Positions 48,328 through 58,671 of a stretch of 64,000 nt of DNA are shown in pieces. The number at the start of each line of letters is the position of its first letter. Positions within the stretch are counted from its first letter, which is position 1. This stretch comes from Vanilla planifolia (taxonomy: Eukaryota; Streptophyta; Magnoliopsida; Asparagales; Orchidaceae). The position numbers were made by a program, and so were the translations under genes. The notes beneath the pieces were generated by a model. It had not been told where the DNA came from. It was given only the letters and a program-made list of their open reading frames with translations, and searched no databases. The DNA is taken from NCBI GenBank assembly GCA_023846275.1, contig JAIUJO010000229.1:57347-121346 (forward strand), in the 5' to 3' direction.

Positions 48328-50870
48328 CTCTTGTTACACCCCATATTTTCTAGGCTGATTATGGCATAAATTTTTTTTTTTTTTTTTTTTGCATATAGAC
48401 AGCTCAGATCGTCCCATACCAACCTGAGTAGCCTACGAAAAACATAGGATATAACACATCATTATACACCTACTTTCCTTAACAATGTGGATCCCATCTC
48501 CCGGGTACACCGTCAAATCAGGTTCATGACTCCTGAATTAACAGATGGACTCGCGCAATGTTACTCATACTAGACCCAATACTCCTAACCCATACCGATA
48601 GGAGAACCGGTCTAATAGAAGTCTGAACCCCCAATGTTAAGTTCCATAGTCATGTAATGACCTCACCATCAAAAATAAAATACATAACATCCTCAGATAA
48701 AATATAGCACTCCACACACTATACCATCAAGATAATAAAGTAAAACAGTGAATGGAAACTACATCACAAAAATAAGATCCAAGTCCAACAAATACAATAT
48801 CATCCAACTAGATACATAAGTCAGAATTACCCTCACATAATACAAGACATAAAAATAACAGTCTCACTGACAACATCCAACAGCAACAATTTATTAACCA
48901 GAATTTCTCAGATAATCACCGATCAGATATCCTCCACAAGTCTGCTGACCACGATCCCACCTAATCTGGTAGCGTCAAGTCTGCCGAGCCACTGAAAATA
49001 TATAATACGGAAATGAGCTACGCCCAGTAGGAAAGACAGCTAGTAAAACTCACATGCAAGAGAAGGATAATAGCAAGAGTATAAAAATACAACATAACAA
49101 TATATGGTGGATAGGCACTCTCAGTTCCAGACTCCGACCAATCACAGTCACCCCCAGTCACAACAGAGTAGCTCTCCTCTGTGCTCCCAGGTAGCATGCC
49201 AGCGGGACACGCCCATCTCTGCGCACGCATGGCGCCTAGCACCCGACACCGCAGCGTCTCTCGTCAATCAATCTTCTGGAGACTATAGACAAACCCGTCA
49301 CATAGATCTCTAGCCAACGTGAGACACCCTGGCTAGCCACGGCGAGTCACCCCTGCCGCTGCCACTCTCAGGCACGCAGGCCTACACTCGTGGACCAGAA
49401 GAGGTCGACTCAGCCACCGTCCCAAGAAGTCCTCTCCCAACAATTTCCATAGAAGCCACGCCCCTACAGTCATTGCCAAGCTTTAACTCCAAGATTCGGC
49501 AACATGTGTCCAGATACAACAAGGCGCATACCAGTCCACATGTATACTGTGAAAGTTAAGTCTGAACCGCACAGTTACCTACCACAACTACCCTAAAACA
49601 TCATATAGGGTCTATAGTAATCCGGTCCAGTATGCCAATCCATAAAATATGCCCACACTGAGTAAACTGACTCAATCCATGCCATTGTCATACAAGTAAC
49701 ACAACTGTACCAAAATTCTGATTGTTTCTGCAGCACCTAAGTGTCACACTTCCTTCCAACTAATTCAGCTGTACTGAATTCATTGGTAATTTCCAACAGT
49801 CAATTTCAACTTGGCTACGTGATTTCCAAAAATCACATTTTCACACTTCAGGAAATTTTAAATTCCAAGTTTTTTCCTTTTTCTGACTTTTTTCATAATT
49901 TAATAATTCCCGGAAATTCAATTACCGAATTTTCCAAATTTTCAAAAATCAATTTCCGCCCCTTTTTCCATTTTTTCAAAAATTCGGAATAAAATTCCGA
50001 ATTAAAATTCCGCATATCCTTTTTCCGAAATTCGGATAATTTCCGAATTAGAATTCCCACATTTCCATTTCCGAAAAATTCGGATTAATCTTCCGAATTT
50101 AAAAATCCCGCATTTCTTTTCTTCCGCGCCGCATATAATTATTAATAAAAATTATATAATTATAATTACTTAAATAATTAAACCGAATTTACTTAATCCG
50201 TCTCCTTCCTCCGCCCGGCGCCCGCGAAACCCTAGCCGACAAGTCCTCCGGGAAATTTCGTTTTCCCCCGTCGATTTCCGGCGACCGAGATCAAGGAGAA
50301 ACAAAATCTGATGTTCATACTATCCTAATTTGTCAATAATGTCACTAATTTCTAAGGATTCAATTAAATTTTCCACCAAAGGAGTTTCATCCGATCACCA
50401 ATTTGACAATTTACGAAATTAAACAATTCCAGCACACGATACTACCTTAACATGAATAAAGCACATAATCAATTCAACACATGCTTGGTAAAATTCCCGA
50501 ATTCGGCGGGTATAATTTTCCGAAACCCTAAAACCTAACACGCTAAAATTATAATACTGCAATGCATTTCCGACTTCAAAATTTCAATCACATGCTCAGA
50601 TAGACATTAACAAAATATTCCATGCTTTAATTTTGCTAAATAACTAATTTAATTTCTGAATTTCCTACCTCAACGACGCCGGCGACGGTGAACTTCGTCC
50701 GCAGCTCGCCGCAGCTCCTCACCGAACGAATCCGGTATCAATCGACTCTCCGCGTTCCCGTGAATCTCCAGGCACAAAAAGCCCCTTGCCAGGCCGCCGG
50801 AATCACGTGCCGTACGCCGGAAAAATCTCTCTATCGGTCGGTCGAACGAACCCTAATCGTTTCGCGAGGG

Positions 50871-50878
50871 TTTTATAT
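50871..50878 (-). promoter_or_regulatory. TATA box in the 5' LTR (element promoter)
   Basis: Same TATA box in the upstream LTR, which would produce the genomic RNA. It is preceded, in element orientation, by the two 40-bp tandem units that may act as enhancer or regulatory repeats. Confidence 0.6.
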
Positions 50879-50913
50879 TTCTGGACGACACGGTGAAAAT
50901 CCACTACGCACCG

Positions 50914-50993
50914 TTGACACGCTTTCGACACGGTAAGCACCCGATACGCGCTGTCGACACGCTATCGACACGGTAAGCACCCGATCAGCCGGT
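50914..50993. repeat. 40-bp tandem repeat upstream of the TATA box (5' LTR)
   Basis: Second LTR copy of the two-unit repeat described for 44001-44080, with units at 50914 and 50954. In this LTR it lies directly upstream of the active-position promoter. Confidence 0.9.
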
Positions 50994-51361
50994 TCAATCC
51001 CAACTGTCGATCACGACCGTCCGATCCGCTTATCAGAATGCACGCGCAAACTAACTCGGCGAACCGCCTCCGCCTCCGCTGAACCGTTCCGGTCCGGTTC
51101 ACGCGCGATAAAAATAAATTTCCGGTTTTAAAATAACCGATCATAATTGATTTTCGAATTTCCAAAAATCCAATAAATCCAAATAAACAGGGAAAATTAC
51201 TTAAAAATTACCTCGGTGCTCCGAAAAATCCCCAGAAATTTCAGAAATTCCAATAGCCTCTAATTGAGCTCCTGGCTCATCCTCCTGTCGATTTGAAATC
51301 ATCCAAGCCAAAAATTAATTTATTAAAGATTAATATAAAATTTTTTTTACTGGGTATAACA

Positions 51362-51366
51362 TTTTC
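51362..51366. repeat. Target-site duplication, right copy
   Basis: Exact ttttc copy immediately after the CA end of the right LTR, pairing with the left copy. Confidence 0.95.
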
Positions 51367-54300
51367 AAAAAAAAAAATGTCATTGAAATTTTACTACATT
51401 TAGATATTATTCTTATTCCACTGTAGCCTACTATTTGTACATTAGATATATTTTTTGGAAGATTAGATTCTATTTTATGACATTAAATTTCAAAATATTT
51501 GTCGATTTTATAGTTGTTTTATAAAAACATCAACCTTGAAAGATGCGAACCATTGCATTCAATATTCCAAACCATAAAATGAATCATGTCTCACATTTAT
51601 GCATTAAATTTCTGATTCCACTATCAAAATGTATTTGATTATTATGTGCAATCTCTTAATATGTTGAACATTAATTTTTTTCGAAGCTATAATTTTTATT
51701 GTTGAGAACTTTATCGTTTACCTTGGATTATCTTAACTAAATTTAGAAATATTAACCTTATTACACTTCTTAGACCCATTTCAATGAACATTGATGAAGC
51801 CATTCAAGTTAAAGAGACTCAAACAAATCTATTGTTATTAACTATGGAAATTGAACACGTAATATTTGTGTGATGGATTATATGGCTACATATATGTTAT
51901 ACTTAGGTACAACATAGTTTTGTAATGTGCTTGAGATTTTGGTCATGTAAGTTCTATCACATAAAATATCCATCTTATTATTCAACACTTCAACTTTACA
52001 TTTCATTAATGATAAGTTCAAATGTGAAATTTTGGGTTTCTTTAATATAAATACAAATTTGAAGAACTTTCTAAAACTTATGGACCTAAGTCAACTTTAA
52101 TTAAAACCCATCAACATCTCAATAATGTTTTAATAATTCGATTTCTTATTACAGTAATAAAATGTTTAAGCATTACTTTTTTGAGACATATCCATCTGAG
52201 TTTATCTATCTTAAATTTAATCTAACTAAAGCATTGAAAGAATAATAAGTTGAATTTGTGTTACTCCAAAAAAATTTCTTGTCACTAATTCCAAATATAA
52301 CATTATGCATAATGTTCAGTTTCTTATTTATATGATTTTATTTTGATAAATTAATGAGTCACATATTCAAAATAAAGGTTTGACCCGATGAAATATCAAA
52401 AAAATATTTATTCATAAAATATAAAATTTCATTGTTGGGTTAGCGAATATATGAAAAACTTGTATTACAAGATTAATAATGATCATTTATATGTTTTTTT
52501 AATTTGTACTAATTATACTTTCGTAGTCCTTTATGTATAAGGAATATTTTTTATACAAGAAGGTCAGCATTTTGATACATGGAATCCTACTTTTGAAATG
52601 TTAAAAACCTTTATGAATGAAAATATGGAATTTGTATTATAATATTAGATGTCTCCACCACTGAGATTTTGGGCACAAGCATGTAAATAGAGAGAAGCAC
52701 AAAGGTTGGCCATGCTTGTTTTTGTTTTATTCGTTGTCCACCTTTTTTGTCATTGTGACATTACGGCTTGATCTAAGTCCAGTTGCAAGACTCCCATCCT
52801 CACTTTTTCCTTATAAATCTTTTTCTCATATTTATCTGTAATAAAATAGTTGTCATGTTTTTATTTATAATATTTTTTTTGTTAATTTATTATTAAATTA
52901 TTATTGGTAAACTATATAATTTGTTTCTTTTTATTATTTTTCCTTTGTTATTTTAAATTTTTTTTTATCCCAATAGAGTGCAATGTTTTATGGCACATTG
53001 TACACAATATTGTGATTATTTTCAAATATTTTGTAGCATTTATTGTTTTTACTTTTCACTTCAAAAAAACGTTGATTTCATTTTTATTTGGCAAAAGATG
53101 TTTTTTAGACATTTTATTGATATCGTGTTCGGAATATATGTTTGACATTATATGTTATGAGCCCTCATTTAATTTTATTTTCTTTATTTTTTTGATTTTT
53201 TAATTTTTTCTTTTATTTGTAATGATATCCAAATTAGTTTTTTAATTTTTTTATACAATTTCAATGATATACGTGTTTGTTAAATTAGATAAGATTTTTT
53301 TTAATTTGTACTATTTTATATTTTCATAAATTTTACAAAACAGTTCATTTTCTTAGTTTTATGTAGATTTGTTTTTGTCATTTTGTTCACACTTTTGATT
53401 CTTCAGATGTTTTGATATAAAAATAATTAATTTTTCTTTGGTTATCAAATCAATTTATATTATCAAGTTTATAGAGAGGTCTATCTCGCAAAAAACAATT
53501 ATAAAAAAATATGTGAATAGATGAAATGTGAGTCATTTTTATTATCTTAGTGATATTCAATTAATGATATTTAAGTCACATTTTCATTTACTAAACATAT
53601 TTATTGTCTATAAAAAAATAGATTATTTAATAATAAATTATTAGAAAAGTTTTTGTTGTTTTAAAGTCTAAATTTCTCCATGAACAATTAATGAATTTTA
53701 ATTTAAGTAAAAATATGCAATTGTCAAGAAAAGTATGCTTTAATAATTTTTTAAATAATAAGATGAATTAGTAATTACTAGTCAAATTTATTTTTTCAAT
53801 AATTAATTAGTGGAAAACATGTTAGTGAAATCAAAGATGAATATAACATTGTTTAAAAATTTAAAATAGTAATATATCATACAATATATAATATTTGCAT
53901 TGAAGTGAAGATTCATGATAAAACTAAATAAGGAACTTTATATTTGCTAAAGTATTATTGTATTAAAACATAATAATGAAAATATTTTGAAGATAAACCA
54001 TTTTGTAATTCTATGATATTTAAATTTTTTTGCAAGTGTTTATAATTTTAAGATATTAACAAAAATAAATAAGTATAAAAGAATATTTGAAAATAAGTAA
54101 ATACTGGGTGAAGGAACCATTGAAAATAAAAAAATGCTGGCAAGAGAATTGCGTAGATGGTTGTAAATTAAATATCATAATATAAGTCATAAATAAGTAC
54201 CATTTAAATTAAATTATTTTACAGCAATAAATTATTAAATCATCATGAAATAAGTACACCTAAATTTTCAAACAACGTGTATAATGTATTAAAAAATATA

Positions 54301-54949
54301 TATGTAATTAAATCAATACAAATTTGATAATGTTAAAAAAATAAAAAAATTACTAAATAAGAAAAGAAATAAAAATGACTTAAATTATTATGGCCAAATG
54401 CATTGGAATTAAGCACAAATTTCCCTAGTCATGTTATGGTTTCAAACTTGTTAGCACATAAACTTTGAAACAATTAAAAGATAAATGATTGTTAAAGAAA
54501 ATTCATATTTAAAAGTTTAATCATTATCCTCAATATATCAAATAGATTCAGCAAAAACGCAATGATGAACAAACAAAGATAAAATAATTTGCCACTTGAA
54601 AAATAATTATTTAAAATATAATTTCAAAAGATTGTGAAAATATAAAAACATACAACAAGATACATCATGATCCTTAAAAATAACTATAAGTAATTACAAT
54701 ATTTAAAATATATCTTTTTAAGAAAAGTCATTAAAAAAATAAAAACTTGATAATTTATTAGATAATTTTCAATTTTTTAAATGATTTTCTTAATTTGCCA
54801 GAAAAAAATTTTAAAACAAAAGAATTTGCATTGTATGAAAAATAATAAAAGTAAGATTATTTTATATATAAATAAGATAAGCAATAAAAATGTTTCAATA
54901 AAGAGTTTTCCTATTGCTATAGTACATAAACGTGCTATTACTAATAAAA
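51367..54949. other. AT-rich DNA right of the gypsy element, nothing recognised
   Basis: It starts ttttc (duplication) then a short A run, and continues as AT-rich DNA like that left of the element, consistent with a single pre-insertion sequence. About 52.64-52.86 kb is less AT-rich but unassigned. The 99-codon + frame at 52904-53203 is a Phe/Ile/Leu-rich translation of T-rich DNA without motifs and is not accepted as a gene. Confidence 0.45.
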
Positions 54950-55385
54950 AATATGTAAATATTTTAAAACATATGTTATTTAAAGAGTACTTGGCAAAAT
55001 AAAACATTATAAGCTCAAATAAAAAATACAAAAAAAGAAAACTCTCCCATTATGCCAATCTTAAATCCAACACCAAAAAGCTTGCCAATTGATTCACACA
55101 AATCGAAGTTGGATGATCCAAATATTATATTGTCTGCATAATCTTGCACTTGAAGACGTTCACATTGTAGTTCTTTTTTAAAAAAGACTTCTACCAATTC
55201 CCTTCCTAAAATAATATTTAAGTAGAAATTTACTAAGTTTATCATATCATAATATTTTTTTGTCTTCCAATTTTTTTTCAAAATCGTCCTAATCTTCAAA
55301 ATCTTCCAACTTTTTATGTGTAAAATCATTAAACAAAGCTTGAGTAAACCCCATTACAACTAAGGTTTCCTTGTTAAACTTCTTA
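54950..55385 (-). pseudogene. Ty1/copia reverse transcriptase relic
   Basis: On the minus strand, a piece near 55380-55341 reads NKETLVVMGFTQ, like the 'NKARLVAKGFTQ' start of copia RT. The 104-codon frame at 55329-55015 then gives KYYDMINLVNFYLN ('xAWYDxLSxFLLxN') and, at 55145-55117, DYADNIIFGSS, the copia 'YVDDIIFGS' catalytic box with the second Asp changed to Asn. It goes on with LCESIGKLFG and IGIMGEFSFF, like 'LCKEFxKLMxxEFExSMMGELxFFLG'. The sequence between the first and second pieces is deleted (the 'YGLKQAPRAW' region is largely gone). Homology fades below about 54.95 kb. Confidence 0.75.
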
Positions 55386-57630
55386 TTAATCTACCTTTTT
55401 GAAGAATATAGTAAATAGATAGGTAACATTAACTTATTTTTTAATCTCCATTTTCTATCCTATCTTTTGAAGTAACACTTCCATCAAAAAAAGCTTCAGT
55501 TTTAATTTTTGGGTTTCTAGTAATTCGAAAGTAGTATAGTATCTTATCAGTAATTAGTTTGATAATAAATCTATTCATACATTGAGATAAAAAGAATGTC
55601 TAGAATTATTAACACATAATGGATAGGAGATTCTATACCACAAAAAGAAAAGTAATAGAAGCTGTCAATGCTTGAAGAGGAGAGTAGCATTGTTTGATTC
55701 ATAACATTGAAGAGTCCCAACTACGTATTTGGATGCACAATTGAGAGATAAATGTTATATATATAACAAATAGAAGGAATATTATAATATTGGTAGTTGT
55801 GACTAACTGATAGCCAAACATTATTTTCCTAAACTAGCATGATAATATGTGTAAGATTCAAACAAAAATATTTGTTGGTAGAGGTAGATTTTAACTAAAT
55901 GCGAATGATATTGTTTAGCACAAAACCAAGTGGTTCATGATAAAATGTTATGTTTTACTAATGAATTTTTTAGTAGAATAATATGTAATGTTTCCTTAGG
56001 ATCTAAAAGATTGGTTTATATTTGTTAGTTATTTCATGAATAAGGGCTAGATTTATATAGAAAAAAAGTTTGTTGTAGCCATTTAAAAAAGAAGATAAAG
56101 TTGTTTCAAGAAGTACTTCCAAATAGCTTAAAATAGTTTATCAAAAATGACTATTGTGACGGCTTAATTAATGGTAAGGATATTAATCATTATACGGGAC
56201 TAACTGGTACCGTTGGAACCTATCTAAGAGGTTCTAAACTGTCAAATCAAAGAATTTAAATGTGGATGAGTTCTTGCAATGGGATCAAGGTGGTTTAAAG
56301 TTGGACCAATAGATATAGAAGAATGAGATTTGGATCCTTTGATTCATTCATGAAAAGGTTTGAAAAGATTTCATTAGTGGTATTCAAACATAGAGAAAGA
56401 TGAGTCATTGAATTTAATGATAGATTATTTCATAAGGCAAAAATAATAATAAATTGTAAATGAAGTCAAACGTGATCTTAGTCATCCAATTTTGAGCCAG
56501 GATCAAGTACTCATAGTTGATGAAACATTTATCATCCAATAAAAGCTTGAATGATGAGAACTAAAGCATACTTTTAACACTGAGTTGTTAGACGTAGGTT
56601 AGTCTTGTAATGTTGAAAAGAGAAGTCCTTTTGTCATTCATAATACTGTTCATGGGCATATAATGATAGCCAAACTGGGGTTCACTCCACTTTTTATGCA
56701 GGGGATTTCATCACGAAAAGAAACTCATAATTTTATAGGTCATATCATGTTTATGGTTTTGATGAAACAAAATTTGCCTACTAAATCCAAGATCATTGCC
56801 TTTCAATCTCTGCCTTACTTTTATTTGGTTCAGGTTGCACCTTAACTAATTTTCTCGCTTGTTTTCAACTGGTTTCCTAACACGATGTTACCAGACCAAG
56901 TTGATCTTGGTCGACTCAAGTTTTTTGCACTTCGACAACTTAGGGTGTAACTTAAATATTTTTAAATTAAGAAAACTTAACATAATAATTTTTTTTGTTT
57001 ATTGTTAGTTTAACAATTACCATGAAGTTTAGCAAAGATGCATTACTTTGATTTAATTAGAAAAAATGATTTGGATAGAAATGAAATCTTATAATTTTCT
57101 TAAATCAAAGATATGATGAACAAGTGAAATACTTAAATCGACATGTGAAAGTAAGATGAATGGAGATGTATCTTATAATTAATTGGCTAATATTCTATTT
57201 TATAAAGAAGATATAAACTTTTGAAAAGTTGATATGCATGTCTTTAATCTTTGAAGCTCACTAAATATTTTTTGGTATTTTGGGGACCACTAATTCACCA
57301 TCTTGAAAGATATTAAGTTTGATTCGTTAAAACTAAACCTACTTCACATTAACAAGCCCATTAGAATAAAAAGTTAAAAATTTACGACCTAACTCATCAA
57401 ACAAAATGGTAACATAACTTTCTCTCCTTTTTCATAATTACAAGACATAAATATTCAGATAAAAAATAACAGTGAAAAAATATATGTTATTATGATATAT
57501 GGTATTATAAATGAAGAGCTTTTGCTCCCATTTCTCTTGCTTCCCTTACTACATGTTCCTATTCACTTATTTAAACCATGGTTATTCTCCTTCTTTAATA
57601 TTATGAAAAGGGAGATATAATTTATACAAT
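55386..57630. other. Spacer between copia relics; possible gag remnant at 56.31-56.56 kb
   Basis: Mostly closed frames. On the + strand around 56.31-56.56 kb a frame reads FMKRFEKIS, then VIEFNDRLFHKAK and, after a shift, LSQDQVLIVDETF. This is loosely like LTR-retrotransposon Gag capsid cores ('FxxRFxK...SVxEFNxRF...'). The resemblance is weak. The + frame 56663-56845 (60 codons) has no motif. Confidence 0.3.
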
Positions 57631-57634
57631 TTTT

Positions 57635-58000
57635 ATTGCACCTAATTATTTTCTTATAATTTGAAATTGATCGATTGTGAGGAATTTTGTAAATATAACA
57701 TCTATTTCTTGTTTGATAGAAACATATATTTATTTTACTAACGCATTAGCTACTAGATCTCCTATAAATTGTATCTTATATTATGTGTTTGCTTTGAGAA
57801 TGATGAACTTAGTTCTTTGCTAAAGCTAAAGTATTGATATTATCAATTGTAATGGCAATATGTGAGACATCTAAGCCATAACCTTGAAATTATTATCTCA
57901 AGAATAACACTAAGGTAACACTACTTTCAGTTGCTATATACTTAGCTTTTGTGGTCAATATAGCTATGCAATGTTTTCTTCTTTCTTGGTAATGAAATTA
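57635..58000 (-). pseudogene. Ty1/copia RNase H relic
   Basis: Minus-strand translation gives ILTTKAKYIATESS (the 'LSTTEAEYIAxxxx' box, whose catalytic Glu reads Lys), then DNINTLALAKN and VHHSQSKHI, which match the 'DNxSAIxLAKNPVxHxRSKHI' core. After frameshifts, DVIFTKFLTIDQF followed by IRK and LGA matches the C-terminal 'DIFTKPLxxxxFxxLRxxLGI'. This is the end of a copia pol gene. It lies at higher coordinates than the copia RT relic in the same orientation, the wrong order for one minus-strand element, so the two come from separate insertions or a rearranged one. Confidence 0.75.
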
Positions 58001-58622
58001 AAAAATTTCCTAGCAATTCACATGTACCTAAGGTTGTTTTCAGTAAAAATATGATAAGGCTTCGAAATATACATCATTTATCCATAAAACAATTGTAAAT
58101 GAGTTACCATAAATAGAAAAAAACATAAATATTTTACAAAAATGTGGTCATACCAAACAATTAACATATGAAAAAATTATTACCTTTATATAAATAACAC
58201 AAAAGTATAAGGAAAAAAGTAACCACAATACAATGAATATATAAATTATTTTGTTTATTTATACAAAACATTAACAAAAACATTTCTAAAAAACTAAATT
58301 TAGGAAAACATAAAATTACAATAAAAATTAAAAATCTAAAAATTTAAAAATATAAATATCTAGAAGCAAAATGAAATATTATAAATGTTAAAAGCTTTTT
58401 TCATAATGAAATTACTAAAAAAAATATTTTGTTTTGGACTACTTCAAAAGTTTTATAACAAAAAATTTATAAAATTAATTAATAGACAAAAATAAATAAG
58501 AAGTAAATAGAATGGTGTAGACCTGTAATGAAGAAATAAATAATACTTCATAATTAATGACGTTTTGTTCGAGATTTTGAATGTTTATGGCCATATAAAT
58601 TAGCTTTTACACTTCTTTAAGA

Positions 58623-58625
<3 letters not shown>

Positions 58626-58668
<43 letters not shown>
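58626..58668. repeat. Poly-T run of 43 bases
   Basis: An uninterrupted T run, by far the longest homopolymer in the window. On the minus strand it is a poly(A) tract, so it might be the tail of a retroposed copy lying to its right. I found no recognisable retroposon there and no duplication of the sequence left of the run (cttctttaagacaa), so a slippage-expanded homopolymer is equally possible. Confidence 0.8.

Positions 58669-58671
<3 letters not shown>

Larger units (their letters stand above)
48174..48331 (-). other. Gypsy untranslated leader between 5' LTR and gag
   Basis: A short internal leader of about 158 bp. In element order it holds the spacer agag, the primer binding site, the two 43-bp hairpin units, the second polypurine motif and the first in-frame ATG (48173). 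A further out-of-frame ATG lies at 48180-48178, seven bases upstream. Confidence 0.85.
41416..51361 (-). mobile_element. Ty3/gypsy LTR retrotransposon (Tekay/Del-like chromovirus)
   Basis: A 9.95-kb element on the minus strand: 5' LTR 48332-51361, primer binding site, tandem leader, one gag-pol frame 48173-44463, polypurine tract and 3' LTR 41416-44448, all inside a ttttc target-site duplication. Domain order is gag, protease remnant, RT, RNase H, integrase, chromodomain-like tail, which makes it gypsy. The roughly 3-kb LTRs, tRNA-iMet priming and chromodomain point to the Tekay/Del group. By eye the LTRs differ at about 24 positions (about 18 transitions) plus about 5 indels over 3.03 kb, so insertion was recent. 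An internal deletion and two in-frame TAG codons make it non-autonomous. Its base composition contrasts sharply with the flanks. Confidence 0.97.
48332..51361 (-). repeat. Gypsy 5' LTR (right copy)
   Basis: 3030 bp with the same TG...CA ends and internal landmarks as the left LTR. The TATA box is at 50871-50877, the 40-bp tandem repeat at 50914-50993, the phased inverted repeats at about 49980-50105, and the T run (48371-48390) has 20 T instead of 22. It drives transcription toward lower coordinates. Differences from the left copy are mostly C/T and G/A transitions. Confidence 0.97.

Noticed and set aside
52904-53203. 99-codon plus-strand frame, apparently hydrophobic membrane protein
   Set aside because: Translation of a T-rich block; Phe/Ile/Leu richness is forced by composition. 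No motif, and similar frames occur throughout the AT-rich blocks.
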